The notes beneath the pieces are model-generated. The model saw only the letters and a program-made list of their open reading frames with translations, had not been told where the DNA came from and searched no databases. The translations under genes and the position numbers were made by a program. 64,000 bases of DNA from positions 62,001 to 126,000 of the forward strand of contig CANTFK010000838.1 of assembly GCA_947646735.1 (NCBI GenBank), written 5' to 3'. Source of the stretch: Peronospora farinosa. Lineage: Eukaryota; Oomycota; Peronosporomycetes; Peronosporales; Peronosporaceae. Below, one piece after another: positions 1 through 11,206 of this stretch. Positions within the stretch are counted from its first letter, which is position 1. The number at the start of each line of letters is the position of its first letter.

Positions 1-1046
1 CCTAATCAGCTTCGGCTTCAAAATTTTGAGTACTGGGTCGCTTGACAATAACGTCTTCAACTTTATCTGGTAGAAACTCCTTTCCAGTTCTTCCATGTTC
101 GGGCATTCAGTTTTCGATACCTGATTTGTCGACTTCTTTACTTGAATGCTGCGATCGGCCGATTTCTTCCCTTGAATTTCATGATCGGCTCGTGGCGCCT
201 TCATCTGCAACCGTATATTCTTCGAAGATTTCTTCGTCGGTTTTGCAGGAGTAGTTTTAGATAAAACTCTTTCGGTTTTGGCCGAAGGATTTTTATCTGG
301 CGAATCACGTTTTGCAACGTGACTCGCAGGGGTCCCCGAATGGACCTGGGGAGGGGATAGAGGTTTTTCTTCCAGATCGAGCCATCGATCTTCCTCTTTT
401 AATTTCTTCTCATCTACGTTTCTCCCAAAACGCTGATGATCCCGAGTCACCAGAAGATCCGGGCACGCGCACCATTGTGGTGGAGCGGGGTTCACAAAAT
501 TTCTGATGTGATCCCAACTCTCCACTGGCGCCCAGACAACCGACTGTCGGACGGGTTACTCCGTTTCCGTGCAACTTTCCTTCCTCACCTTGTGTACCCT
601 TGATAGGCCGGGTAGCACTCTTTTCGGTGGACTTGAGTCGATGCTGAACTTAATCGTGTTTGGGATAGGTTGGGGGTCGACCGTGCGGAAATCTTCACGC
701 GGTCGAGGGGTTCTTGTAGGTGCTCGATCCGAGTCACCCTGATCTCTCTTGAGATTGCCTTTTCCAAAAATGTAGATACTTGATCCACTTGATATACTTG
801 ATCTTCTGACCACTTGAGCCGTCTCGCGATCTTGTACCTTTTCCTTTTCTTCTTGTGCTGCGTCCAATCGCAGGGGAGTTGTTTGTTTTGAGAATTCTTG
901 TAGTCCCTGACCAAACAATCCAGGGATATCACATGTGTCTTAGCGTAGTAGATGCTCTTGAGTCGTCGGGGGCCAAAGTTATCCCACCCGGACGAGAAGC
1001 CTGCGTGTATTAGAAGTAAAATCGAACTCTGTTTAATGTTAACCAA
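1..1046 (-). other. Possible degraded retroelement or low-complexity coding remnant
   Basis: On the minus strand two overlapping open frames (about 556-918 and 585-1046) and a shorter continuation toward position 1 encode hydrophilic, Lys/Ser/Pro/Glu-rich sequence. No domain, zinc knuckle, protease or polymerase motif is visible. The frame changes several times and stops interrupt it, so it does not read as an intact gene. Its position next to short tandem repeats and LTR-like sequence suggests the gag-like end of a decayed retroelement, but this is inference from context and composition only. It could also be the 3' end of a host gene truncated by the window edge. Confidence 0.25.
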
Positions 1047-1139
1047 TCACATACCAAAAACTACGATTCTACCTATCTGTAGACTAGGATCTACTGCCAC
1101 GTGTTGCCATTTCGGAAAAATCAGATCTCAATGTGTGGA

Positions 1140-1440
1140 CCACAAATGACGGATCGCGGTCGACGGATCGCTATGGCAGATCGCTATGACGGATCGCGGT
1201 CGGCAGATTGCTGTCGGCAGATCGCGGTCGACGGATCACTATGACGGATCGCTATGACGGATCGTGGTGACGGATCGCGGTCGACGGATCGCTATGGCGT
1301 ACGCGGTCGACGGCTCGCGATGACGGATCGCTGTCGGCAGATCGCGGTCGACGGATCGCTATGACGGATCGCGGTGGCGGATCGCGATCGACGGACCGCT
1401 ATGGCAGATCGCGGGCTCGGATCGCTATTGCAGATTGTGG
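1140..1440. repeat. Short tandem repeat array, GATCGC-based
   Basis: About 300 bp of roughly 12-14-base units built around GACGGATCGC and GGCAGATCGC, joined by TATG, GGTC or TGTC linkers. The units are imperfect and in one direction. The array is rich in GATC and CGATC tetramers, unlike the AT-richer sequence downstream. No open frame crosses it convincingly. It is a minisatellite-like array, not a CRISPR, because the spacers are not unique. Confidence 0.85.
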
Positions 1441-1862
1441 TCAATTTAGAAGGTGTTGACCACATTTAATATTGGGCGATCCACACTTTGCGAAATATTG
1501 CTCCTTCGCTTCTCCACAGTCGCGATCCACACTTTGCGCAATTCCACTATTCCACATTCACTTAAAATCCGCACAAATTCAATCCATCCAATTGGATTAG
1601 CCGATACTGGAATCCAGTATAATCCAAACGGTGATCTATTCCATGATAATCAAATATAATTCTGAATTGTGATCCATGCCATGTATCTTCTCCTTAAGTA
1701 TATTTCAATCCATATCATCATCGCCTTCGATACTATTGATCCCTTATTCATTCGTTTTGTTGAACAAGCAAATAAACGATCTTGGATCAACGGTACCTTT
1801 CCATTCGATCGTCCATGAATTGAGATCGACTTCACCTTACCCAATAAAATTTTTTAGTAAGT
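1441..1862. other. Intergenic, no gene recognised
   Basis: AT-rich sequence between the two tandem-repeat arrays. A motif reading ATCCACACTTTGCG occurs twice near 1478 and 1523. Short open frames exist on both strands but show no family motif, start context or splice pattern that would support a gene. Confidence 0.5.
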
Positions 1863-1990
1863 GACATAATGGGGAAGAGGGATCCAACCGTCATGAGAAA
1901 GGGATCCGACCGTTATGGGAAAGGAATCTTGCCGTTATGGGAAAGTGATCCAGCCATTATGGGAAAGGGGTCCAACCGTTGGCGAGAAAA
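1863..1990. repeat. Tandem repeat of about 24 bp
   Basis: Five imperfect tandem copies of a 22-24-base unit containing GGGAAAGGGATCC followed by ACCGTTATG. The copies differ at a few positions (for example GATCCAACC, GATCCGACC, AATCTTGCC, GATCCAGCC). The array sits just upstream of the LTR-like region. No coding potential. Confidence 0.8.
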
Positions 1991-2289
1991 GTCCCGATAA
2001 TTTGGTTCCGGATATTTCGAGAAAATTACTAAATGGACTTTGACAAAATTCTCTAATCGACTTTACCACAGATACCCGAAGAGTTTAGACTCTTGGGAAC
2101 CTTTTGACGCGCTACGCGATGACGTGCCTGGGATGGTGTCTGCTTACGAGCAGAAGCACCCGCTGCACTCGCTCTGCTAGGTCTGATGAATTAGAAGTAG
2201 CAGCGTGACGAGACGAATTTGGGGGTACGTAATAATATACGGAGCAAGTGCTAGACGCCTACCACCTTCTTCATTCCGCGATCGTCCGA

Positions 2290-3397
2290 CGATTAATGTA
2301 GCAAGCTACACAGCTCTCAAGTCAAAGGAAGACTTATAGGTTAAAAGCCTCTTAGTTTTCGGTAGCTACATAAAAATCACGGAGTAAAGACACTTATTAT
2401 AAAATACGAATTAATTGCCTTGAAGTCGCCTAGTTTCAGGCATTAATTTTTGTAATGGGCTACATTACACACATAGTTAACACAAATAAACAATTACATA
2501 TGTAGACAGGTGCTGGGCCCGAATAGCGGGCACAGCGTGGCAATTTGTTATTGGTTTATTATTGGGGCCTAAAGTCCCAATATGGACCAATGATAAATCA
2601 ATCTGAAATTGTGTGGTTCCCGAAAGGCGGGAATACTGTCGTATTTATTACGACTAGAATCTTCGTAATTAGTACGAATTAAAACCAAACTAAAAATCAG
2701 AGCTAAATTTACTTAATACCTAATATCTCGGGCTTGAGTCTTCCTCAAGCGCGCGTGTAAGCTAATGACGGTACGTTCTAGCCCCGTTACATTAATAAAT
2801 GAATACGGAGTCTACCCGTTCTAAAGAACTGGGAGATACTTCTTGTAAAACGTTATCACTTCTCACAGGTTGTTAAGCGTACAAGCGTCAACTTCAAGAC
2901 CTGTTACAGCTAAGGTTCACCGTAAACTGCTTCTTTGTAATTGTGACAACGTGACAGTTGGGACGAAGAGAGATGGACGTCACATGGGACAACCAAGATG
3001 CCATGGGGGGGGTGGGACCGAGAGAGACGGTCGACATGTGGAACCAGCATTTGAGACGTGCGGACTCGACGCACGCCATCTGCAGCTTGGCCTCGTCAAG
3101 TTGCACTGCAGGAAGATCACATGGTGTATGGAGTAAACGAAAGAAGTTAACACTCAATATATTTCGCGTCTACTTTCTACTACCTTTGCACGAGTGCAAC
3201 TACAAACACAATTTTCTATTACTTTTTCAGTCAACGAGTTTCCCCTCAACAAGCTTAGATGTCTTACGATTTAAAGAACCAAACGAATGAAGTGCACTAG
3301 ACAAACAAGTCTTATAAGAACTTTACTGCAATAACTCAAAATGACAACGGAATTTTATTGATGCATTAAAATGTAGGAATAAATTTACTGTAAGTGT
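2290..3397 (+). repeat. LTR-like repeat, copy A (plus orientation, interrupted)
   Basis: Several blocks here recur in copy B (3398-4291, reversed) and at 54366-54850. They are a block with CACAGCTCT followed by GGAAGACTT and AAGCCTCTTAG near 2310-2358, a block around GTTCTAAAGAACTGGGAGA near 2817, a block AGTCAACGAG near 3231, and GAAGTGCAC followed by AACAAGTCTTATA near 3290-3320. The order of blocks is the same in all copies, as expected for a long terminal repeat. No reverse transcriptase or integrase frame lies nearby, so this is a solo or fragmentary LTR. A smaller element appears to be inserted at about 2451-2791. Confidence 0.55.
2451..2791. repeat. Nested solo-LTR-like insertion
   Basis: The segment begins TGTAATGGGC and ends GCCCCGTTACA, giving short terminal inverted sequences and the TG...CA ends typical of LTRs. 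It splits copy A: recognisable copy A blocks lie on both sides. A TTAAT pentamer follows the right end and a TTAAT occurs close to, but not exactly at, the left end, so a target-site duplication is not proven. No coding sequence inside. Confidence 0.4.
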
Positions 3398-4291
3398 AAC
3401 GAGGTTACACGACGGTTGGAACATCATTTCGAAAGCTTATGTTAAAGTTTCCTTTATTGCATATAATGTATAATAATACTTCTCTTTAGAGAGGTATTAA
3501 GTATGAGCGTTAAGATACGGTTTTCGGTAATACCGTATCTTATCGATTAGGATTCGATAAATCGATAACGCTGTACTAAGTACAACATACACTGATGTTT
3601 AGACGATACGTCGTCCAATAGCAATGTCTGCATATTATAATTACTATTATAGTAATTAATCTAGTGTAGGGTACTTCGAGTAGGACTATTCATAAAATCT
3701 TAAATGCATAAATATAATCAGCTCTCATTTTGAGTTAAAGATCACAAATTTCGATAAGACTTGTTCTCTTGTGCACTTCGTGCGTTGGTTCTCTGAAATT
3801 TTAATCTTCCAGCTTGTTGTTGCACTCTGTGCGTTGATTCTTTGAACCTTAAGCTTATTGCTTGTAGACTAAAAGTTTCTCCTAGTTCCTTAGAACAGGG
3901 TGACTTTTACGTCGCTTAATTAGTTCCTTAAAACTAAGTAGCTTTTAGCCGTAAATTAATTTAGTTCTATAGAACTAAGAGGCTTCCAGCCGAAAGTCTT
4001 CCTCTGGCTAAAGAGCTGTGCCGCTCGGCTACATTAAGTTTTCTACACTACATTAGCCACTATAATAATAATTATAATCTTGACGTGTCATCTTACATCT
4101 GTGTACGATGTACTTAGTACGGCGATATCGGTCATTGTACCATCACCGATATGGTACGGTATTAGCGATACCGTATCTTAACTTATTACCTCCTATAGAG
4201 AAAAGTATCAAGAATACATTTTATGTAATATATGATGAATTAGGTAATTCTGAATATAATTATCGAACCGTCGTGTAACCCCGTTACAATT
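3398..4291 (-). repeat. LTR-like repeat, copy B, with long inverted arms
   Basis: Read on the minus strand from 4291 the element starts TGTAACGGGGTTACACGACGG. At the other end (3398 on plus) the same motif appears as TGTAACGAGGTTACACGACGG. The two outer arms (about 3398-3690 and 4035-4291) are diverged inverted repeats sharing the landmarks ATACCGTATC, ACTAAGTAC and a TATAATTA-rich tract. The interior (3700-4030) carries the CACAGCTCT, AAGCCTCTTAG and GTGCACTTCG blocks in reverse relative to copy A. Either two LTR heads face outwards or this is a foldback element. No coding capacity. Confidence 0.55.
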
Positions 4292-5089
4292 AAGCAAGTC
4301 GCCCACCCTACCTACCAACGCAACATCGTAAACGGTAATCGTGAATTTAGTCTGCGGAAAAGCCGAGACGTAGGTAAAAGACAAGGCTGATGGCATAAGC
4401 ACATACATGACTGCGTAACGACACCATCAGTCTTGGGCCAGTACATCGACATCGACATCGTGAAGAAGACCAAGCACCCTGTCACGATTATTCTTTTCAT
4501 AAGGTAGGCAAAGTTAATGAAGGACCGCAAAGGCGTGGAGCCATGGCGTTACCTTTTTGCGAAGCATTATGGTAAAAACTCAAACTTATGTTATCTTGAA
4601 GCCGTCCCAAGATCGTTAGTCTACACAATCAATGGTGAAAGTACCTCTTCGACACCTTTGGTGACGCTCGAGAAGATTTTATGCCGCGGCAAGGCTTGCA
4701 GGCGAAAATATACCAATTAAAATGGAATGGTTGTATTCTCGTTATTAAGTTGCTGGATCTTTCCGCGTAAAACTAATTGCCTCATCACAGAGGTCTCGGT
4801 TCTAATTTTTAACGAGTCTTGAGCGCCTCAAATCTTGTGACGTCACGCAATTCATTTTCTTCAAGGAACAGATGTAGATACAAACTCCAAATATAATCGA
4901 TAACGCAATTGCAATTCAAACTGCCTCACACTTCTGTGACCGACTATGAGCCACGTGCTAGATGGGTACTCTATCTAACTGTGTATTCGGTCGTAACAGC
5001 TTTGAAAATTCAAAACCCGGAAAAAGTTCTCAGTTCGGTCGCATCACATACAAAAAGCAAGAGCAAAAACAAAGCAAAAATCGTCGAGA
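4292..5089. other. Intergenic, no gene recognised
   Basis: Sequence between the repeat block and the first confident gene. Open frames up to 72 codons occur on both strands but none shows a domain, transmembrane pattern or splice continuation. The last 150 bases are probably the 5' UTR and promoter of the gene starting at 5090. Confidence 0.5.
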
Positions 5090-6418
5090 ATGGCCACACA
5101 GATCGTTGACCACAATAACGCTGGCATGAACTTTATCAGCAGCAATGAGGAGACACCCGTGGTGTCCAAATTGGAAGCGACACGTCTTGCACTTGCACAA
5201 GAACAAAAGAAGCGCATCGATGCCGCTGTGGCGCGTGTCACGAGTAAGAAAGAGAGCGGTAAACGGAAGGGACTGGGAGAGCGTACGGACGCTGTACACC
5301 GTACTAAGAAGAGCAAGACAGTCGTGGACGTGACAAACGATCAAGTTGATACGAAGAACTCGATTGCTCGGAGAATGGTCGACAGATTCGCATCGATGCC
5401 AGAGCCTGAACGAGAAGAAGTCACTGAGCAGGAAGAAGAGCCGGTCACACGCTCGGTGTCTGTGCAGCAGTTTGTGGCTCGTTCTGTGAGTGTAAAGGAT
5501 GCAGATTCATTGGAGACGTCCTCATGGTAAGGTTTTGTTCTTTAGGTGTGTTGAAATAGCGACAAAAAAGCTGACAGTTGAGTGGTTTTATATACAGCGA
5601 GACGATGGAAAAGGTGACGAACACGACGACGACGACTATAGCAAATGTAGCAGAGGAGAACAGTGTAGAGTCGGAGGAAGAGGTTGCATTAGTTGATGAA
5701 GAGGAGGCAGAGCAGAAGAATGAGTGGGACGGACCTACTACGAATTTTCATGTAAAGCAACTGGGTCTAGACGATAACGTCGACATTTACGCGCCAATTG
5801 CACAGCAGGAGTATGATGTACAGCGTGTACGTGAACGTACCAAGTATATGCCAATGGGAAACAGCGGCAAGTTGCTCAATACGTCGTGCGACTCTGTGGC
5901 TGATTCGGATTTTTCGTCGAAGGATGTCCTTAGTCAAGAGAGCGAGAAGTTTGATGCTGTGCCGCTGCCAGAAGATAACGATAGTGAGACTCGAGTTCTT
6001 GCCGAAGAGATGGAAGAATGTGAACAGGAATCGGCAAATGAGACGGCTGAGGTCCACCAGACTTGGGCTAAGCAGGCGTTCATCTACACACCGCTGTTTA
6101 TCCTGGCAATAGTTTTGCTAGTGTTTGCGCTGCTCTTTGCGATCGATTGGTCGCAGAACACATTTCAGTTTTGCGAGATGGACGCAGAGAGTACAGAGGG
6201 TACGTGTGTTCATGTTTGAATTCTGTCGCATTGTTCCTGTTGGATTTCATCATTCCGTCCATCTATTGCTGTACATTTGTATGATTGTTTCTACTGATGT
6301 AGGCTCTGAGGAGCTCTTCTCGTGCGCGTCATTTGTGGAAACGCAGTCGCTAGTCAAATCGACCTTGCGAAAGACTGCTGAAAAGGTGCAGAAGACAGTG
6401 CAGTCATATTTCGTGTGA
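5090..6418 (+). CDS. Single-pass membrane protein, acidic cytosolic region, function unknown
   Basis: Three exons: 5090-5526, 5598-6199 and 6303-6418, giving 384 residues. Both introns have GTAAGG or GTACGT donors and CAG or TAG acceptors, and joining them keeps the frame. The N-terminal third is basic and Lys/Ser-rich. The middle is strongly acidic (runs of Glu and Asp). One hydrophobic segment of about 25 residues (reading FIYTPLFILAIVLLVF onward) lies near residue 315. The roughly 50 residues after it contain three Cys. I see no signal peptide, so a tail-proximal single-pass topology is most likely. No family was recognised. A polyadenylation-like AATAAA lies near 6495. The start ATG is the first in frame and follows an A-rich leader. 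Confidence 0.75.
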
Positions 6419-6634
6419 GTGTTGGATGCAGGGGAAGGCTGGAGGAAGAGTAGTAGTGCTTCAAAAACGTTGTTTGCATAGTTTATAACTTAGGAATAAA
6501 TCGGCGCTTGTTAACATGCCCAAATGCCATCAGCTTGATGCTCAAGCCTACATGGATACAGTAGCCATGCGCCACAGTTAGAGCAGCAAATCAGAACCAA
6601 CCACCACTAAAACCTTTCCGTCAACGTGTTGAGA

Positions 6635-7909
6635 ATGACGATGAAGACAGTGCTGTCCTTTGAAGGCGAGCGCGAGCTTGTGACCGAAACACGTGCTTAT
6701 GAATTGGTGCGGACGTATGCCGATGAAGAGGCACAGCAGCAGCCATCCACCTTCACGCACATCACGCTGCGCAACAAGAGCTACACCCTGGAGGCCGCAC
6801 GTGTCATCGCCGCCTTCTTCTCGCGTCTAGAAGCCCGCGGCGCTTTCGAGGAGCTCGTGAGTGTGGACTTTGCCGATATGATCGCTGGACGTCCGGAAGA
6901 CGAGGCCCTGCAAGTTTTGGCGACGCTCTGTGACGCGCTGAGTGCCATCAAGACGCTCACACGTATCGACTTGAGCGACAACGCATTAGGAGAAAAGGGT
7001 GTACGCGCTTGCTTTGGACTGCTGCAGAACCAGGAGCAGCTACGGCACATATACTTTTGCAACAACGGTATCTCTGCCGCAGCTGCGGGTGTCATTGCCG
7101 ATGAGGTTCTCCTGTTCCGTGGTTTGGACACGCCAACGAAGCTTGAGACCTTTCACTTCTACAATAATATGAGTGGAGACGGCGGTGCCATTGAATTAGC
7201 CAAGTTGCTTCCGCTGTCACCGGGGCTGAAAGACTTGAGATTTTCAGCGACGCGAGCTCAGAGAGAGGGAAGTCTGGCCTTTGCCACGGCTTTGGCGTCA
7301 TTGAAAAAGCTAGAGAAGCTGGATCTAAGTGACAATACGTTTAAGGCACAGGGTGCCAAGGCTATCGCTGCAGCAGTGGCAGGAATGCCGAACTTAGTGG
7401 AGATTAACTTCCGTGATGCTGCTCTTGAGGATGATGGGGTGATGGCCATTGCAGATGCATTGCGAGAGGGCGGTGCAGCAAAGATTCTTACGGTGCTGGA
7501 TGTGTCTGGTAATGATCTAACTGCTGAGAGTATGCCAGTTCTGGGGCAGATGCTGCGTGTGAGCGATGCTCTGCATGTACTGCAAATTGAAGAGAATGAG
7601 ATCGGATCGAAGGGTGCTAAGACTATTGCAAAAGCTCTTCAAGCCGGATCACCAGTGCTGGAGAAGGTGGTGGCTAATTTGAACGAGATTGGTGCCTCGG
7701 GTGCGCTTGCACTTGTCACGTCTGTTCTTGACAAAAAGGCGTTTGCGAAGCTGAATATTGATGGAAATCAAATATCTGCCGAGGGTGTGGCTCAAATTGA
7801 GTCGCTGCTTGAGAGCAAGAACATGAGCGACGTGCTGGGGTCACTGGAGGACAATGACGGCGATGAAGATGAAGAGAACGAAGGTGACGAGGAGAGTGAG
7901 AATGAGTAG
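6635..7909 (+). CDS. RanGAP1: Ran GTPase-activating protein (RanGAP), LRR type
   Basis: RanGAP stimulates GTP hydrolysis by Ran in the cytosol and so sets the direction of nuclear transport. This intronless gene encodes 424 residues. After an N-terminal segment (about residues 1-75) come leucine-rich repeats of the RanGAP type, with landmarks SDNALGEKGVRA, FYNNMSGDGGA, LDLSDNTFKAQGAKA and NIDGNQISAEG that match the plant and animal RanGAP repeat pattern. An acidic tail of Glu/Asp follows, as in yeast Rna1p and animal RanGAP. The early segment NKSYTLEAARVIA resembles the region just before the repeats in plant RanGAPs; no WPP targeting domain is evident. The open frame extends slightly upstream but the first ATG is at 6635, with another at 6641. 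It is the third-base-GC-rich housekeeping type. Confidence 0.93.
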   Translation: MTMKTVLSFEGERELVTETRAYELVRTYADEEAQQQPSTFTHITLRNKSYTLEAARVIAAFFSRLEARGAFEELVSVDFADMIAGRPEDEALQVLATLCDALSAIKTLTRIDLSDNALGEKGVRACFGLLQNQEQLRHIYFCNNGISAAAAGVIADEVLLFRGLDTPTKLETFHFYNNMSGDGGAIELAKLLPLSPGLKDLRFSATRAQREGSLAFATALASLKKLEKLDLSDNTFKAQGAKAIAAAVAGMPNLVEINFRDAALEDDGVMAIADALREGGAAKILTVLDVSGNDLTAESMPVLGQMLRVSDALHVLQIEENEIGSKGAKTIAKALQAGSPVLEKVVANLNEIGASGALALVTSVLDKKAFAKLNIDGNQISAEGVAQIESLLESKNMSDVLGSLEDNDGDEDEENEGDEESENE

Positions 7910-8200
7910 AGAAAGAATGTCTGTGGATAGCTTCTATACAGCCTGTGCATCATAAAATTTGATAGGTAGTACGGCATATCCGGGTTATAAATAGCCCAGC
8001 ACTAATATTGTCAGCATGCGTATCATGAACGGAAAATTTGGATACTGTAAACATTATGAAATCAGACGCCATCCCACCATTTTTTTCAAATAACGTCTAA
8101 AATGTACTTAGCTCACATCACATATGTATTATTTTATAGTAATATTATTATTCAGCAATAATTGCTATTTATATATCATTTTTTTGGCACGTAGCAATAA

Positions 8201-9340
8201 ATGAATTCTGGACTAGCAATGACGGACATATCCGACGCTGCGCCTCCCGTAGTGGTCCATACACTGCCATCTTTGAACCCGCCACTATTTTTTGAGATTG
8301 TAGAAGACCAAGTCTATCGCTCCAACAAGTGTGACGCGTCGTCGTTTCCGTTTCTTGCCACTTTGCAACTTAACACGGTCGTATATCTCTCGTATGACGA
8401 CCTTTCACGCGAGTTGGCCGCTTTCTTTGCCGAAAAAAACATCAATGTGGTGTGTTTTGTTCTTTAAATGTATATTGCAACTGATTACGTCATTAATACT
8501 GAGATGTGGTGTAAACAGATTCACCTGGGGATGAAATATCGTACGGTTTTATCACAATGGCAGGGGATCTCGGAGGGAATGGCCAAAGAGACTGTCGAGT
8601 GTATTTTAGACCAAAGACGTCATCCAATTCTTGTCATGTGCAAGTAAGAATGATGGTGTGGAGATCCTCAAGATAATGGCGAGGCATTCTCAGTTTCTTT
8701 TTTTTGCTGTTTTTTTACTGATTGTAGGACGGGTGTGCACTTTGCTGGAACTATGATCGGCTGTCTTCGACGATTACAGAATTGGAGCATGACGTCGACT
8801 ATTGACAAAGTGGGTGAATTGTTTTTGGATAAAGTATTGTCTGTGATCATTTAGCTGGGAACTTACTGATGGGGGTGGTTAGTATCGTAACATTGCCGGC
8901 AGTGTCAAGACGAGATTCGAGAACGAGCAGTTTATCGAGTTGTTTGACGTGGATTTGGTCACGCTGCCGCAGCAGTTACCGCTCTGGTTCACAGTCCACC
9001 AGCGACTAATGGTATGACGGGATGAGCTTTCGGTCACACCATGTACGCACAGTATTCACACTTTTTGTCGTAGGAAGAGGAGCGAATTGCGCTGGCAAAA
9101 GGCGAGTTTTTCCCAGGACGAAGTCTTGAGAATGTGAAAGGACCACATTATGAAGAAAGCGTAACAAAGGTAGACGGAGAGAATCGACCAGAAGGTGACG
9201 ACATCTCCGTACAGACTCCTACAGATTTACCAGTTCTGGCGTACCAGAAGTATTTCTTCAATCTCCAAGGTCCACTTGTGTCTCCATCCGTGAAATTCTC
9301 CGAGAAGAAGAGCATTATTGGTGATGATGACGATGATTAA
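8201..9340 (+). CDS. PFA-DSP/Siw14-like phosphatase, catalytic Arg missing (probable pseudophosphatase)
   Basis: Five exons (8201-8449, 8519-8643, 8728-8809, 8883-9011, 9074-9340) encode 283 residues. The fold is that of plant and fungal atypical dual-specificity phosphatases (Siw14/Oca1 family). Matching elements are an N-terminal NPPLFFEIVEDQVYRS, the IHLGMKYRT strand region, a P-loop followed by MIGCLRRLQNWSMTS, and a YR...FENEQFIELFD helix. The signature of active members is HCX5R. Here it reads MCKTGVHF: the Cys is kept but the preceding His is Met and the invariant Arg is Phe. The P-loop spans the exon 2/3 junction, and the frame there is unambiguous. A C-terminal extension with an Asp run is not part of the catalytic domain. 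Loss of Arg predicts no or little phosphatase activity; yeast has non-catalytic Oca paralogs as precedent. Confidence 0.8.
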
Positions 9341-9473
9341 AATGTCTCTTTTAGACGCTGTAAACCCAGTCTGTATTATTTATTGACCAACTCACCAGCA
9401 AAAATCGATGAAAAAGTGCAATGCGATGCTGGTGAAAAACTACAAAGCCAAGAGTAGCAGCCTCAATGCCCAC

Positions 9474-10634
9474 TCAAGTCAGGTCCTGCGTCACGTCGAC
9501 TTCACCCTGGATGCCCTCCTTGATGCGCAGTAGCAGCGAGATCTTCCACGGCTCGATCTTGGAGATCGTATCGAACTGAAACACGGCATCCGCAAATGCG
9601 TCAGCGTTGAAAGCCTCGTAACTCTGGTTCATCTGCTGCAAGAACCTGCCCTCACGGCTGTCTGCGAAAGTATAGTCGATATCTTGGAATTCGTCCCATT
9701 TCATCTGCACCAGCACCGTATCCTTGGTAGCGAGTGCACAGATGCCAGCGTTCAGCAGGTGGTTCTTTGCGTTAAACTTAAGCAGACTCGACTCCATGGA
9801 GGACTTGGCAATGTCCTCGTAGATTTCCAGCGCTGCTTCAAACCTAAACAAAACAACACCAACATGAGCCACTAGATTTTACAACCCTTCAAACCTAGCA
9901 GTCACTTACTTTTCCAGCTCGGCCGAGAACTGCGCCACCTTCAACAGCATACTGTTAGCCGAAGACGACTGGTTCTCTCCAGAAAAGTAATCAGCAGCCT
10001 GGCGATAGGCTTCCAGAGCTTCTTCCTTGTTGTTCTGCTGCTCGTAGATCTCGCCAACCTTCTTTTGCAGCTTGGCAGCATTTGAGAATCTGCCTGCATC
10101 ACAAAGCATCGAGATAGCCGTCTTGTAGTGCATCATGGCATCTGCAGATAGAATATCATGCATCAGTTTCTATCAAAATTCTCTCCTCTATCCAAATGTT
10201 CATCTTACCCAAAGCATTTACTTTGGATAAAGCCTCTGCTGCCTGCTGGTAAAATTGAGCAGCACGCGAGTTTTCCTTCATACGAGTCTACAATATTAGG
10301 TTACAATAGTAACGTTAGTTTTTTCTTGACGGGTAAAAGGTTCAATACGTTTGAGCTCACTTGACACCGTGCACATTTCTCGTAAGCTTCAGCAGCCATT
10401 TGCCCTGTATTTTATCATATATAATTCCAATAAAACCGAGTTTATTGCATAAAGAGTAAGAAATATACAAGTCGTACAATTCTTGGCAATTTTAAACTGA
10501 TTGCCAGCCTTCTCGAACAAATCACTGGCATCTTCGCTGCGCTGCGAATTGGAGCTGAAAGAAAAGAAGGACGTCTTCTTTAGTGCCTTTTCACCTTGCG
10601 CGAGGTACTCTTTAGCCTTGGATTCAGCGGTCAT
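9474..10634 (-). CDS. NAPA: Alpha-SNAP (NSF attachment protein)
   Basis: Alpha-SNAP bridges SNARE complexes to the NSF ATPase so that SNAREs are disassembled after membrane fusion. Five exons on the minus strand (10634-10478, 10404-10361, 10287-10209, 10141-9910, 9843-9474) join in frame to 293 residues, the usual family length. Exon 1 encodes an N-terminal helix with SSNSQRSEDASDLFEKAGNQFK, close to the loop and first TPR-like helix of the family. Exon 4 has helical repeats with VGEIYEQ and EEALEAYRQAADYF. The C-terminus is acidic with Leu-rich end (ISLLLRIKEG), the NSF-activating region. It is convergent with the 8201-9340 gene, 133 bp apart. Confidence 0.93.
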
Positions 10635-11206
10635 GGAGAAAAGGGAGTGAAGGTGGTTATTTCTTGGTCGTAATCCACTTTTTTGATACGTTACATGATA
10701 AACCTTCAGTATCTGATACTGTGATCGAGGTCTTTACTAACAAGAATTTTAACAATGTACGCTTATCGACTTTGTAAGGGAAGAGTGCTACAAAATAGTA
10801 GTTTGCTACTTTCCTAGATTATTAAAATTCATGGACTATTATAGTATCATCATACAGTAATACAATCCATTATAAAAAAGCTAGAGGGTGGATAATTTCT
10901 CATATATTTAAGCGCTCTATTCCATCCGAGAATAGAGATAAAGTTGTGTCGACATAATCATAAATCTATTTATTTAAATTTTACGGGAAATTAGTGCCGA
11001 GTATTGGGCTTAATGAACAAAATGTAGTGAAGGTTGCAGTAAGTGCAATCTAAAGCAACGCATGCCATGCGTTGCAGGATCGTGTGTGCCAACATCAACG
11101 TACATGCAGGTAGGCGACACAGCTTCGACTCAAGCACTATTTTTTTCAAGCAATCAGACCCAGCTTTCCAAGCGCAAAAAAATCCACCAGCACACAGTTT
11201 TCGGTA
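10635..11206. other. Intergenic, AT-rich
   Basis: Upstream region of the alpha-SNAP gene and downstream region of the WW-domain gene. It contains no open frame with recognisable features. A TATA-like AT-rich tract around 10790-10870 may be promoter-proximal but no specific motif can be defended. Confidence 0.5.

Noticed and set aside
1140..1440. CRISPR-like array
   Set aside because: Units are short, imperfect and directly abutting, without unique spacers; the genome is eukaryotic.
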